The notes: generated from the letters alone by a model not told the origin. Shown: positions 18,212 to 27,573, numbered from the stretch's first letter. The stretch: 64,000 nucleotides of DNA from JBFGFX01 sp965232455 (GCA_965232455.1 OZ246981.1:248001-312000), one strand, 5' to 3'. Made by a program: numbers and translations.

Positions 18212-18284
18212 GAGGAACGGTGGAAATAGAGAGACCTTGTTTCAGCCGTAACTTGGTACACTTCCGCGATACGAAAATGCAGGT

Positions 18285-18722
18285 TTGGCCACGGCATCGG
18301 GGGACATCGCCATCAACAACAGAGTCATATTCGGCAGCCTGTGCATCGCGTTCGCCGCGTATTCCGCGCGGGTTTACACCGCGGGCACCGATGCCCCGCA
18401 CCTTCCGGCGATGAGCGAATCGGTCCGCTACGGCCAACAGGTTTATCAGGATTACAACTGCGTCGCCTGTCATCAGTTTTACGGTTTGGGCGGTTACATG
18501 GGGCCGGATCTGACGAACGTGATATCAAAACGGGGTGAGGCGTACGCGCGCGCTTTTATCACGGCCGGGACCGCGAACATGCCGAATCTGGGGCTGAGCG
18601 AGGAGGAGGTGGACGGCGTTTTGGCCTATCTCGCGGTTGTCGACAAGACGGGCACCTACCCGCCGCAGAACTATGAGGTGCGCTGGTACGGTACGGTCGT
18701 GCAGGAGGACGACCCGCGATGA
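18285..18722 (+). CDS. membrane-anchored monohaem cytochrome c, NorC-like
   Basis: About 145 residues: an N-terminal hydrophobic segment (about 13-27), then one haem c motif, CVACH (Cys59, Cys62, His63), followed by GLGGYMGPDLTNV and a probable axial Met in TANMPNLGLS. This is the layout of NorC, the electron-entry subunit of cytochrome c-dependent nitric oxide reductase. The reading frame starts at a TTG at 18285 without a clear ribosome site, so the exact start is uncertain. It overlaps the NorB-like gene by four bases (ATGA). Confidence 0.8.
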   Translation: MATASGDIAINNRVIFGSLCIAFAAYSARVYTAGTDAPHLPAMSESVRYGQQVYQDYNCVACHQFYGLGGYMGPDLTNVISKRGEAYARAFITAGTANMPNLGLSEEEVDGVLAYLAVVDKTGTYPPQNYEVRWYGTVVQEDDPR

Positions 18723-20092
18723 CGGAGAACGAGCAAATGACCGCGGAGCAGTCCATCGGGCTGCGTTTCATCCGTCTCGGAATGCTCGCCCTGGCGGCGG
18801 GCATGTTTTTCGGGGTGATTGGCGCCTTCCAATTCCTGTTTCCCGAGTTTCTGCGTGAACTGTTGTTCACGAAAACGCGACCCCTGCACGTATCGCTTGT
18901 GGTTTCCTGGATATTTCTGATCGCGATCGGCGGCATCTACTTCTACCTGCCGCGGCACAATCGCTTGCCGCTTTATTCCACGCGCGCGGCCAGCTGGCAT
19001 TTCTGGGGTTTTTTGATTACGGGCGTGGCGATACTCGGCTGTTACCTGTCCGGCCGGTTCGGGGGTCGCGAATACTTCGAGTTTCCGCCCGTGCTGAGCA
19101 TCCCGATTTTCCTTACCTGGATTTTGTTCGGCGTGAACTATTTCATGACCGTGCGCCGGGACAGGGAGCCGTGGCCCGTCTACTACTGGATGTGGGGCAC
19201 CGGTATCGTGTTCTTTTTCATCACGTTCACCGAAGCGCATCTGTGGCTGGTGCCGTTCTTCAGAGAGAACATGGTGCGCGAGATTACCGTGCAGTGGAAG
19301 TCCTATGGCGCGCTGACCGGCTCCTGGAACATGCTGGTTTACGGCACGGCGCTTTACGTTGCAACACGCATCGGCGGCGACGACAAACCGGCGCGCTCGA
19401 AGTTGGCGTTTAGCCTGTATTTTCTGGGTCTGTTCAACCTCATGTTCGGCTGGGCCCATCACACGTATCTGGTTCCGACGGAGACCTGGATCAGGACTTT
19501 CGCTTATGCGGTCAGCATGACCGAGCTGTTCATCTTCGGGAAAATCATCTGGGACTGGCGCGGCTCGCTCGAGGAGTGGCGAAAGCACCGACATTGCGCG
19601 GCTTACCGGTTCCTTTTCGCCGCCGATATTTGGGTGTTCATCAACCTGGGGCTCGCGCTGATCATTTCCGTGCCGGCGTTCAATCTGTTCACTCACGGAA
19701 CGCACATCACGGTCGCGCACGCGATGGGCAGCACCATCGGTATCAATACCATGATCCTGTTGGCGTCGATCTTCTTTATCATCCGCGAAGAGGTGCCACA
19801 GGCGGTGCATGCGGGTTGTTCGCGTCCCGTGACGGTCGGTTTCTGGACCGCTAACGTATCGCTCGCCGTGTTTTTCTCGGCACTGGTTCTCGCCGGCATC
19901 GGCAAGGGCGCCTACAGCGGCGTCTCGTTCCAGGAAATGATGCTGGGCATCCGGCCGTTCCTGCTGGTCTTCGCGGCGTCAGGGGTAACGCTGATGATCG
20001 GCATCTGGATTGTTTTGTGGCACGGGTACCGGATGATCGGCACGATCGACTCGCCGGCCGTCGCGGCCGGCGCCCAACCGGAACCGGCCTGA
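18719..20092 (+). CDS. NorB-like haem-copper oxidoreductase, catalytic subunit
   Basis: A 457-residue protein with about twelve membrane helices. Haem-copper landmarks are His57 (RPLHVSLVVSW, low-spin haem), His174 (TEAHLW), His247-His248 (WAHHTY) and His334 (HITVAH). It is paired with a NorC-like cytochrome, as in nitric oxide reductase. Compared with remembered canonical cNOR, the HLWVE Glu ligand to the non-haem iron is Val178, and the second His of the HxH pair in the haem-binding helix is Met336. The later Glu (SMTELF) is retained. It may be a NOR subtype or another haem-copper reductase. No norD, norQ or norE is adjacent. Confidence 0.8.
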   Translation: MTENEQMTAEQSIGLRFIRLGMLALAAGMFFGVIGAFQFLFPEFLRELLFTKTRPLHVSLVVSWIFLIAIGGIYFYLPRHNRLPLYSTRAASWHFWGFLITGVAILGCYLSGRFGGREYFEFPPVLSIPIFLTWILFGVNYFMTVRRDREPWPVYYWMWGTGIVFFFITFTEAHLWLVPFFRENMVREITVQWKSYGALTGSWNMLVYGTALYVATRIGGDDKPARSKLAFSLYFLGLFNLMFGWAHHTYLVPTETWIRTFAYAVSMTELFIFGKIIWDWRGSLEEWRKHRHCAAYRFLFAADIWVFINLGLALIISVPAFNLFTHGTHITVAHAMGSTIGINTMILLASIFFIIREEVPQAVHAGCSRPVTVGFWTANVSLAVFFSALVLAGIGKGAYSGVSFQEMMLGIRPFLLVFAASGVTLMIGIWIVLWHGYRMIGTIDSPAVAAGAQPEPA

Positions 20093-20111
20093 GCCGCGAG
20101 CGGCTCGGGCC
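20086..20111 (+). terminator. hairpin over the end of the NorB-like gene
   Basis: A 12-bp stem with one mismatch, GGCCTGAGCCGC/GCGGCTCGGGCC, around a two-base loop, includes the stop codon. No T-run follows, so it may be a weak terminator or an mRNA 3'-end stabiliser. Confidence 0.4.
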
Positions 20112-20398
20112 TCTAGTCGAGCGTTACGTACATCTCGAGGCGCGCGACGCGATCGATCGGCGCTAGCAGAATGGGCCAATGACCAGTTTTCGCGCGATAC
20201 TCCGTTACCGCTATTCCCTGCGGCTGCCGGTGGCGTTCAACCCTTCATCCGCGGTTCTCCACCTCGCGCTCCTGGCCGGACCGGAAATCAACCGCGTATG
20301 GAAGCTCAGGCGCATAAGAAGCAGGGCCCGACAGTGATTACTCGCACCGTGTTAACAGTCCCCGAGCTTCGCGTTATGCTGACTGCAGCCGTCGGAGA
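20112..20398. other. intergenic region with no recognised gene
   Basis: About 290 bp between the NorB-like gene and the hydroxyacid oxidase. Short frames here lack domains. A GTTAAC-containing segment near 20350 resembles fragments of the 36389-36659 element ends. It presumably contains the oxidase promoter. Confidence 0.4.
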
Positions 20399-21556
20399 AT
20401 GCGGGTGCGCCTGAAGAATTGTTACAAGACCGAAGATTTCCGCCGGCTTGCGCAACGGCGCCTCCCGTCGCCCATCTTTCACTATATCGACGGCGGCGCT
20501 GACGACGAGGTGACGCTGCGGCGCAATACCGACGCGTTCGACACCGTCGACCTGGTGCCCAACGTGTTGGCCGGAGTTGACGCCGTCGACCTGCGGACGT
20601 CGGTACTTGGCCGGGAGCTGGCGTTGCCGTTGCTGTTCTCGCCAACGGCGATGCAACGACTTTTCCATCACGACGGCGAGCGCGCGATAGCGCGGGCCGC
20701 CAAAAAATTCGGCACGATGTTCGGCGTTTCCACGATCGGTACGCGTGGAATAGAGGAGTTTGCCGACTCCGGCGATACCGCGAAGTTTTTCCAGGTTTAC
20801 ATCCACAACGATGCGGCGATGAACAGGGATCTGATCGCACGCTGCAGGGAGGCCGGATTCGATGCGCTGGCCCTTACGGTAGACACGATCGTCGCCGGAA
20901 ACCGAGAGCGCGACTACATTACCGGCATGACGACGCCGCCGCGATTGACTCCCAAAAGTCTCGCCAGTTTCGCGATACATCCGTCCTGGACGATGAATTA
21001 CCTGTTCCGTGAGGCATTCGATCTGCCCAACGTGTCGCCTTACAGCAAGAAGGGCACCTCGGTCACCACGTCCATCGTCGACTATTTGAATACGCAGATG
21101 AAACGGTCCATCGACTGGGACGATGCGGCGAGGATGATCGAAGAATGGGGCGGGCCGTTTGCCATCAAGGGTGTGATGTCGGTGAGTGACGCCAAGCGCG
21201 CCGTAGACGCCGGCGCCAGTGCGATCATGATCTCGAATCACGGCGGCCGACAGCTCGATGGATCGCGCGCTCCGTTCGACCAGCTTGCGGCGATCGCAGA
21301 TGCGGTCGGCGGTCAGGCGGAGATCATTCTGGACGGCGGTATCCGGCGGGGCACACACGTCCTGAAGGCGTTGGCGATGGGTGCGACGGCCTGCTCGGGC
21401 GGGCGGATGTATTTGTACGCGCTGGCGGGCGCCGGTTCGGCCGGCGTGGAGCGGGCGATGCGCTTGCTTCGAGACGAAATCGAACGTGACCTGCTGCTCA
21501 TGGGCTGCCATTCGATTGCCGAGCTCGACCGATCGATGTTGGCGCCCAGAACCTGA
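20399..21556 (+). CDS. FMN-dependent alpha-hydroxyacid oxidase/dehydrogenase (LldD family)
   Basis: A 385-residue TIM-barrel flavoprotein oxidising an L-2-hydroxyacid such as lactate to the 2-oxoacid. Signatures: IFHYIDGGADDEVTLRRN, FSPTAMQRLFHHDGE, ALTVDTIVAGNRERD, and the active-site segment SNHGGRQLDG with the catalytic His near 281, followed by ILDGGIRRGTHVLKAL. Substrate cannot be fixed from sequence; electrons may go to quinone or oxygen. The ATG at 20399 has GGAG only two bases away, so a GTG at 20405 is equally possible. It is 40 bp upstream of the transporter gene. Confidence 0.9.
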   Translation: MRVRLKNCYKTEDFRRLAQRRLPSPIFHYIDGGADDEVTLRRNTDAFDTVDLVPNVLAGVDAVDLRTSVLGRELALPLLFSPTAMQRLFHHDGERAIARAAKKFGTMFGVSTIGTRGIEEFADSGDTAKFFQVYIHNDAAMNRDLIARCREAGFDALALTVDTIVAGNRERDYITGMTTPPRLTPKSLASFAIHPSWTMNYLFREAFDLPNVSPYSKKGTSVTTSIVDYLNTQMKRSIDWDDAARMIEEWGGPFAIKGVMSVSDAKRAVDAGASAIMISNHGGRQLDGSRAPFDQLAAIADAVGGQAEIILDGGIRRGTHVLKALAMGATACSGGRMYLYALAGAGSAGVERAMRLLRDEIERDLLLMGCHSIAELDRSMLAPRT

Positions 21557-21596
21557 AGTCGACTGACAATAAGAATAAAAACCGGGGAAACATCTC

Positions 21597-22712
21597 TTGA
21601 ATACAGAAGCTGTGAAAGCGCCGCAATGGTGGGCGGGCGTCGGCCTGGCGATTGCCGTCTCGTTGGTTGCGGGTATCGCCGCGGAATTCGTCGGTGAAGC
21701 GCTGCTTGGTTTCGAGCGGTCGCCCATCAGCGCGATCATGATGGCAATCATCATCGGAATGCTTATTGCTAACACGGTTCGCCTCCCGGTTGCGGTCGCC
21801 GGCGGACTGCACTTCTGTGCGAGTACCGTATTACGCATTGGGGTCATGCTGCTGGGCATTCGCCTGAGCCTTTTTGGCGCCGGAAAGTTTACGCTGGTTG
21901 CGTTGCCTTTTGTATTTGCGGCAATTGCCATCGGTTTGACGACCGTTGGCTCGTTGGGTCGGTCTATCGGTCTGTCGCGGCAGCTAAGCGGGCTCATTGC
22001 CGTCGGTACGGCGATCTGCGGTGCGACTGCGATTGTCGCGACGGCTCCATTGATAAAGGCGAAGGAAACGGAGGTCAGTTACGCGATCGCGTGCATCACC
22101 TTGTTCGGGCTTGCCGCCATGTTTGCGTATCCGTTTCTGGCGCAGTCATTGTTTCCGGCGCGAGCGGAACTCGCCGGTCTGTTCCTGGGCACGTCGATCC
22201 ACGAGACCGCGCAGGTTGCGGGGGCCGGACTGATGTACGAAGAACAGTACGGCGCGCCGATGGCTTTGGATATCGCGACGGTGACCAAGCTGGTGCGTAA
22301 CCTGTGCATGATCGCCGTCATTCCACTCGTGGGTTTTCTTTACGCCGCCGACCACAAATCGCACCTGGCGGAAGGCAATGTCCGGTGGCTGTCGATGATC
22401 CCCTGGTTCATTGTCGGTTTTGCGTTGATGTCGACGCTGCGCACAATCGGCGATCTTGGGGAAAGACCTTTCGGGATTCTGGATGAACAGTCGTGGGACC
22501 AGGCGATTCGCTTCATCCGGTGGGCTGCGGAGCAGTGTCTGCTGATTGCGATGGCCGCGGTTGGTTTGACCTCGATGTTCGCGGGCATGCGCGCAATTGG
22601 TCTTCGGCCTTTCGCGCTCGGCTTGTTTGCGGCCGTGCTCATTGGTGTCGTTAGCCTGCTCACTATTTCATTGTTCGCCGAGCGGCTCATTGGCCTGGTT
22701 GGGCTGGCTTAG
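21597..22712 (+). CDS. YeiH-family putative sulfate exporter
   Basis: A 371-residue membrane protein of the YeiH/UPF0324 family with about ten helices. Recognisable segments are IIGMLIANTV, LRIGVMLLGIRLS, VGTAICGATAIVATAPLIKAKE cut here at its core, and LFLGTSIHETAQVAGAG. The family is annotated as putative sulfate exporters, with little direct evidence. The start is a TTG at 21597 with GGGGA eight bases upstream; GTG 21612 is an alternative. It probably shares a transcript with the hydroxyacid oxidase, which hints at export of an organic anion or sulfonate breakdown product. Confidence 0.85.
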   Translation: MNTEAVKAPQWWAGVGLAIAVSLVAGIAAEFVGEALLGFERSPISAIMMAIIIGMLIANTVRLPVAVAGGLHFCASTVLRIGVMLLGIRLSLFGAGKFTLVALPFVFAAIAIGLTTVGSLGRSIGLSRQLSGLIAVGTAICGATAIVATAPLIKAKETEVSYAIACITLFGLAAMFAYPFLAQSLFPARAELAGLFLGTSIHETAQVAGAGLMYEEQYGAPMALDIATVTKLVRNLCMIAVIPLVGFLYAADHKSHLAEGNVRWLSMIPWFIVGFALMSTLRTIGDLGERPFGILDEQSWDQAIRFIRWAAEQCLLIAMAAVGLTSMFAGMRAIGLRPFALGLFAAVLIGVVSLLTISLFAERLIGLVGLA

Positions 22713-22777
22713 TCAGGACGGGGTCCTATAGTTCAGATTCATAAGGGTAATACGGGTTATCGCGTTTACGGGATCGA

Positions 22778-23236
22778 TCAGTCCAGTCCAACCGCGTCGA
22801 CCTTTATCTGATCGAGCACTATAGAGGTCGACGCATCGGTTACACCTGGCAGGCTCAGGATTTTTTGTTCGACAAACCGGCCGTAAGATTGAACGTCTTT
22901 TGCAACGACCCGCAATAAGAAATCGATGTCACCGGTCATCATTCGGCAGGTCAGAACCTCCGGGTATCGCGAGATTGCTTTACGAAATTCCTGCGCACGT
23001 TCGACGTCGTGGCGTTCCACGCGAACCGAAAGATAGGCTTCGATTTCGAATCCCATTGCCGCTGGGTCAACCTTTGCCGTGAATCCGGTGATCACTCCGT
23101 TTTCTGTCAGCGTCTGAACACGTCGTTGGCACGCCGACGCTGACAGGTTCACACGTTCACCCAGTTCCACCCACGATATTCTCCCGTCCCGCTGGAGTTC
23201 CTGAAGAATTCTTGCGTCAATTCCATCCAGGGTCAT
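22778..23236 (-). CDS. Lrp/AsnC-family regulator (copy 2)
   Basis: A 152-residue paralogue of the regulator at 17664-18122, with the helix-turn-helix LGERVNLSASACQRRVQTL and the RAM-domain segment CRMMTGDIDFLLRVVAKD. It is convergent with the YeiH-type gene and divergent from the cold-shock gene, 320 bp away. Its target and effector are unknown. Confidence 0.9.
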   Translation of the reverse strand: MTLDGIDARILQELQRDGRISWVELGERVNLSASACQRRVQTLTENGVITGFTAKVDPAAMGFEIEAYLSVRVERHDVERAQEFRKAISRYPEVLTCRMMTGDIDFLLRVVAKDVQSYGRFVEQKILSLPGVTDASTSIVLDQIKVDAVGLD

Positions 23237-23556
23237 GCCATTCCTCGATCGACATCAGGTGCAACACCGTAACGCTTGTCATTCTAACGGAATTGCGACC
23301 GGCGTGATCAGTCGAGGAAATTGCAGCTCGGTTCAGATACACAGTGTTGCTCCGATACTCCATGCGCTGACCGCATATCGTTGTATTGGCAAAAAAAACG
23401 CGAAACGTTGCAATGAAAACGCAACACGATTTGTACTCAGTCCAAATCAAAAACGTGCGCCGCCGTCAGTGTGCGAGTAAGATGGCAAGCGTCTGCCGGG
23501 CTTCAAGGTAGGCGCGAGTGCCGGCTCACTCCGGTGTTTGTTTGTATGAGGATGCT
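23237..23556. other. intergenic region with the leader of the cold-shock gene
   Basis: About 320 bp between divergent genes. It must contain the Lrp-type promoter on the left and the promoter and 5' leader of the cold-shock gene on the right. Long leaders that refold with temperature are usual for this family, but no structure could be established by eye. An A-rich run at about 23390-23430 is flanked by GTTGC/GCAAC. Confidence 0.4.
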
Positions 23557-23769
23557 ATGTCAGGCGAAAGAGTTAATGGAACCGTAAAATGGTTCAACGA
23601 TTCCAAAGGATTCGGATTCATCGAGCGTGAAGGCGGGCAAGACGTTTTCGTGCACCACAGCGCGATCCTGATGGAGGGCTTCAAGACTTTGAAGGAAGGT
23701 CAGAAGGTCACCATGGAGGTTACCGAGGCGGAGAAAGGTCCCCAGGCGGAAAGCGTCATCGCTGAGTGA
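23557..23769 (+). CDS. cold-shock protein, CspA family
   Basis: A 70-residue single cold-shock domain with both nucleic acid-binding motifs: RNP1 as KGFGFIE and RNP2 as DVFVHHSAI. It opens NGTVKWFNDSKGFGF, the family hallmark. Such proteins bind single-stranded RNA or DNA and prevent secondary structure. The ATG at 23557 has GAGGA six bases upstream. Confidence 0.96.
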   Translation: MSGERVNGTVKWFNDSKGFGFIEREGGQDVFVHHSAILMEGFKTLKEGQKVTMEVTEAEKGPQAESVIAE

Positions 23770-23898
23770 TCGTCGTAATACCGCGCCCGTCGAATGCTGA
23801 AGAATTTGACCGGTGCAGGCGGCGATTCCGGACAGATAGATCGGTGGAATTCCGCCAATATTGATGTTGTCGCTGCCGCATCCGCAACGTTTTCCAGA

Positions 23899-26295
23899 AT
23901 GTTGCGCCAGTTCCGATGCGCCCTTATATCCTGTTTCACAACAGAGCGTGAAATCCCTTGCGCCGCGGGTCGTCGCTCACTCATTGTTCCAATCCCGTTT
24001 GTCCGCGCAAGCGCCGCACTCGTACCCGTCCTGAGCCTCATCGCGTGCGGCGACGCTCAGCAGCCGGCGACACAGCGCGCAGAGCCGGTCACAGCGCTGC
24101 AGTTCGTCGGCTCCGAAGCATGCGCCGATTGTCACGCCGAGCAAACGGCAGCCTGGACCAACTCTCACCACGACCATGCAATGAAGCCGGCTACCGCGGA
24201 TACGGTGCTGGGAAATTTTGACGACGTTACGCATCGCTATTTCGATACCGAGTTTCAGTTCTCGACGCGCGACGGGAGGTATTGGGTCAGTACTGCAAAC
24301 GAGACGGGCGAACAGCAGACGTTCGAGATCGTTTATACGTTCGGCGTGTTCCCGTTGCAGCAATACCTGATCGACTTTTCCGGCGGTCGTCTGCAGCCGC
24401 TGAGCGTCGCCTGGGATTCTCGCGATGCGGGGGTTGGGGGGCAGCGTTGGTTCCATTTGTATCCGGATGAGTACATCGGCCCCGGCGATCCATTGCATTG
24501 GACCGGGCCGGAACAGAACTGGAACTACATGTGCGCGGAGTGTCATTCGACAAATCTCGTCAAGAACTTCGACCGCGGAACACGAACCTACGACACGGCC
24601 TGGTCGGAGATAAACGTAGGCTGTGAAGGTTGCCACGGCCCGGCGTCGCGCCACGTCGCACTGGCCGGCGCCGGCGCCGGCGGTGGCGGACTTGCGGTCG
24701 ATCTCGACGATGCCGGCAGCGCCGTCTGGCAAATGAACCCCGATACCGGTATTGCCGAACGCAGTCAGCTGAGGATGCGACCGCCGAGGCAGCCCGACGC
24801 CTGCGGTCGCTGTCATTCACGTCGCTCCCAGCTGGCGGACGGTTACGAGTACGGTCGGGCGCTGCTCGATACGCACAGGCCCTCGCTGCTGGAGGACGGG
24901 CTTTATTACGCGGACGGTCAGATACGCGATGAGGTGTACGTTTGGGGCTCGTTTCTGCAAAGCAAAATGTACCAGGCGGGCGTCAGCTGCACCGACTGTC
25001 ACGATCCGCACACGGCATCCCTCAAAACCGGCGGCGAACCCAGTAACATTTGTGCGAGCTGCCATCTTCCCGATCGATTCGCCACGGCGGAACATCATCA
25101 TCACGCCGAAGGTCAGGTGGAGTGCGTCGATTGTCACATGCCGTCCCGTGATTACATGATCGTCGACGGGCGTCGCGATCACAGTTTCCGGACGCCGAGG
25201 CCCGATCTCACGATTTCGACCGCCTCGCCGAACGCTTGCGACAACTGCCACTCGGCGCAGGGCGCCGAGTGGTCGGACGCGATTCTCCGCAACTGGTACG
25301 GCGGCGATCGGCCGGCACATTACGCCGAGGCGATCCATGCGGGCCGCAATCGCGCGGCCAATGCGAACAGCGCGCTCGCCCGGGTTTCCTTCAACACGGA
25401 GTTCCCCGGTATTGCGCGAGCCACCGCGTTGTCCCTACTCGCCTGGCCGCTCGATACGGCGTCAGCCGATGCGATCCGGGAGGGTTTGGGCAGCGGCGAC
25501 GGGCTGGTCCGGCTCGGTGCGCTGCGCGCTTTGCAGAGCGCGCCGCCCGACGTGCGCCTCGCATGGGCAACGCCGCTTCTCGATGACCCGGTCCTCTCGG
25601 TTCGCCTCGAGGCGAGCAGTGTCCTGATGCCGTTGCGCAATCGCATTGCACCGGACTGGGCGGCCGCTTATGCGGACGCGGAAAACGAATACCTTTCGGC
25701 GCAGCTCGCCAATGCGGAACGACCGGAAGCCTATACGAACCTGGGCGGGCTGTTCTTGTCCAGAGGTGATCTCGATAACGCCGAGCGGTCGCTGCAGACC
25801 GCGCTGCGGATTCAGCCGCTTGCGGTGTCGGCAAGGGTCAATCTCGCCGATCTCTACCGGCAGCAGGCGCGCGACGACGATGCGCGTGTCTTGTTGGAAG
25901 AGGGGATCGGCATGGATCCGTCAAATGCCCCCCTGCGTCACTCGCTCGGTCTGCTTCTCGTGCGACAGGGGGATGTCGACAATGCGCTGGGTGAACTTCG
26001 GCGCGCCGCGGAATTCGACCCCGGCAACAGCCGTTACACCTATGTGTACGCGGTTGCCTTGAATTCGATCGGCAATTCCGCGGAGTCTATCGCGGTGTTG
26101 CGCGGCGCAAGAGAGACTTTTGCGGGTGACTTCGATATTGCATGGGCCCTGGTGACGACGCTACGCGATGCGGGAGAAACCGGGGAGGCGCATGCCGCCG
26201 CTGCGGCGTTGCGGCGGCAGTTCCCCGACAACCCGGACGTCTCATCGTTGCTGGAAACAATTACGGATCAAAACTTGTCAGACCAAGCCCAGTGA
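23899..26295 (+). CDS. octahaem cytochrome c with TPR domain, predicted lipoprotein
   Basis: About 798 residues. A leader ending VLSLIAC suggests a lipoprotein. Eight CxxCH haem sites follow in order (CADCH, CAECH, CEGCH, CGRCH, CTDCH, CASCH, CVDCH, CDNCH) across about residues 70-450. Then comes a HEAT-like helical region (about 480-600) and at least four TPRs to the C-terminus. Such proteins transfer electrons in the periplasm or at the cell surface, with TPRs to dock partners; it is not a recognised NrfA or hydroxylamine oxidoreductase. The start is uncertain: ATG 23899 gives a long basic leader. Its end overlaps the convergent TauE gene by 35 bp. Confidence 0.82.
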   Translation: MLRQFRCALISCFTTEREIPCAAGRRSLIVPIPFVRASAALVPVLSLIACGDAQQPATQRAEPVTALQFVGSEACADCHAEQTAAWTNSHHDHAMKPATADTVLGNFDDVTHRYFDTEFQFSTRDGRYWVSTANETGEQQTFEIVYTFGVFPLQQYLIDFSGGRLQPLSVAWDSRDAGVGGQRWFHLYPDEYIGPGDPLHWTGPEQNWNYMCAECHSTNLVKNFDRGTRTYDTAWSEINVGCEGCHGPASRHVALAGAGAGGGGLAVDLDDAGSAVWQMNPDTGIAERSQLRMRPPRQPDACGRCHSRRSQLADGYEYGRALLDTHRPSLLEDGLYYADGQIRDEVYVWGSFLQSKMYQAGVSCTDCHDPHTASLKTGGEPSNICASCHLPDRFATAEHHHHAEGQVECVDCHMPSRDYMIVDGRRDHSFRTPRPDLTISTASPNACDNCHSAQGAEWSDAILRNWYGGDRPAHYAEAIHAGRNRAANANSALARVSFNTEFPGIARATALSLLAWPLDTASADAIREGLGSGDGLVRLGALRALQSAPPDVRLAWATPLLDDPVLSVRLEASSVLMPLRNRIAPDWAAAYADAENEYLSAQLANAERPEAYTNLGGLFLSRGDLDNAERSLQTALRIQPLAVSARVNLADLYRQQARDDDARVLLEEGIGMDPSNAPLRHSLGLLLVRQGDVDNALGELRRAAEFDPGNSRYTYVYAVALNSIGNSAESIAVLRGARETFAGDFDIAWALVTTLRDAGETGEAHAAAAALRRQFPDNPDVSSLLETITDQNLSDQAQ

Positions 26296-27046
26296 CGCCG
26301 TCTGCAATCAGTTTGACGCCGACCAGAAGCAGGGCGCCGTACACAAGAAGAAAAAAGAATCGATCCGTGACACGCCGATGCAACCAAAAACCGACACCTA
26401 TGCCGATCGGTGCGAGTGGCGACAGCACCAGCGAAGTGCCCAGATTGCTGGCGTCAAACTGCCCGAGCCACGCGTAGGGGACCAGCTTGACGTAATTCAC
26501 GACGGTGAAAAAGAACACCGCCGTGCCGGCAAACAGCGTTCTGTCCAGGCCGCGCCTCAGCAGGTACATGTTCAGCGGCGGACCGCCGGCGTGCGCGATG
26601 AAGCTGGTAAAGCCGGCGATCGTCGCCGCAACAACGCCCACGGCCGGCGGAAAATGAGCCTGCTGCTTCCCGCTGCCGAGGTACTGCTGCGCCCAGTAGT
26701 GAAGCGTGAACGTGATCGCGACCACGCCGAGCATCAGGCGGATCAGCGCCGGGCTCATGTACCCGAACAGCACGGTGCCGATGCCTATGCCCAGTAACGA
26801 AGCGGGCACGAGAAGACGGATTTCGCTGATGAGCCACTTTCCACGAAACGCCCACAGGCTAAAAAGGTCCATCAAGCATAGAATTGGCAGTAGAATCGCC
26901 GCGGCTTGCACGGGAGAAATCGCCAGCGCCATCAGCGGTACCGCAATCACGCCGAACCCGCCGCCAAAGCCGCCCTTGGATATGCCGAACAGGAGTACCG
27001 CCGGAACCGCCAACGCGTAAAACCAGGGGTCGGAAATTAGTGTCAT
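26261..27046 (-). CDS. TauE/SafE-family membrane transporter
   Basis: A 261-residue membrane protein with about eight helices of the TauE/SafE (DUF81) family, proposed exporters of sulfite or organosulfonates. Family marks are GISKGGFGGGFGVIAVPLMA near the N-terminus and the repeat-half equivalent AGFTSFIAHAGGPPLNMYLL. The C-terminus overlaps the 3' end of the octahaem cytochrome gene. The substrate is not indicated by context. Confidence 0.88.
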   Translation of the reverse strand: MTLISDPWFYALAVPAVLLFGISKGGFGGGFGVIAVPLMALAISPVQAAAILLPILCLMDLFSLWAFRGKWLISEIRLLVPASLLGIGIGTVLFGYMSPALIRLMLGVVAITFTLHYWAQQYLGSGKQQAHFPPAVGVVAATIAGFTSFIAHAGGPPLNMYLLRRGLDRTLFAGTAVFFFTVVNYVKLVPYAWLGQFDASNLGTSLVLSPLAPIGIGVGFWLHRRVTDRFFFLLVYGALLLVGVKLIADGVTGLGLTSFDP

Positions 27047-27166
27047 AAATCAGTGGCTTGGAGCAAAAAGGAGATGCGGTATCGGTTCCTGTGCCGGCGC
27101 ATGATAACTGAAAGCGGGCGCGTTCACGGTTAAACTGCCGGTTCGATAGAAATCCGTCATCATCAA

Positions 27167-27550
27167 ATGAAACTAAGAATTCGCGATAACTCGTTGCGGC
27201 TGAGGCTGAGTCGGTCGGAGGTGGACGCCATCCGTGACGTAGGCTTATTGAGGTCGGTGGTTCACTTTCCGAATGGCGCTCGTTTTCAGTACGTACTCGA
27301 AAGTTCGCCGGCAAGCGTGGCGCCGACGGCTCAATACGCCGATAACGTCGTCCTGATAAAACTGCCCGAGTCTGCTGTTCACCGATGGGCGAATTCCGAC
27401 GAGGTCGCCATCGCCTCCGAAGAGGTTGTCGGCAACGACGGTGTGCTCACCCTGCTCATCGAAAAAGACTTCGCATGCCTGTCACCCAGAGACGACGAGG
27501 ACGAATCGGATCTGTTCGTACACCCCGATGCCGGCAAGCGCGGCTGCTAA
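27167..27550 (+). CDS. conserved protein of unknown function (MKxRIxDNSxRxRL family)
   Basis: A 127-residue cytoplasmic protein opening MKLRIRDNSLRLRLSRSEV, a pattern shared by a small uncharacterised family in Bacteroidetes and Proteobacteria (I recall DUF7009, not certain). The C-terminus is acidic, with a DDEDESD stretch. It sits 24 bp before the DUF2461 gene and is probably cotranscribed. No function can be inferred. Confidence 0.7.
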   Translation: MKLRIRDNSLRLRLSRSEVDAIRDVGLLRSVVHFPNGARFQYVLESSPASVAPTAQYADNVVLIKLPESAVHRWANSDEVAIASEEVVGNDGVLTLLIEKDFACLSPRDDEDESDLFVHPDAGKRGC

Positions 27551-27573
27551 CACTACCCGTTGGGAAAACAGAA

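Noticed and set aside
18671..19810. A 379-residue antisense frame over the NorB-like gene
   Set aside because: The sense frame has haem-copper motifs and membrane helices; the antisense one is Arg/His-rich without a domain.
20306..21997. A 563-residue antisense frame over the hydroxyacid oxidase
   Set aside because: It spans two real genes and an intergenic gap; composition is Arg-rich and without motifs, as expected for a shadow in GC-rich DNA.
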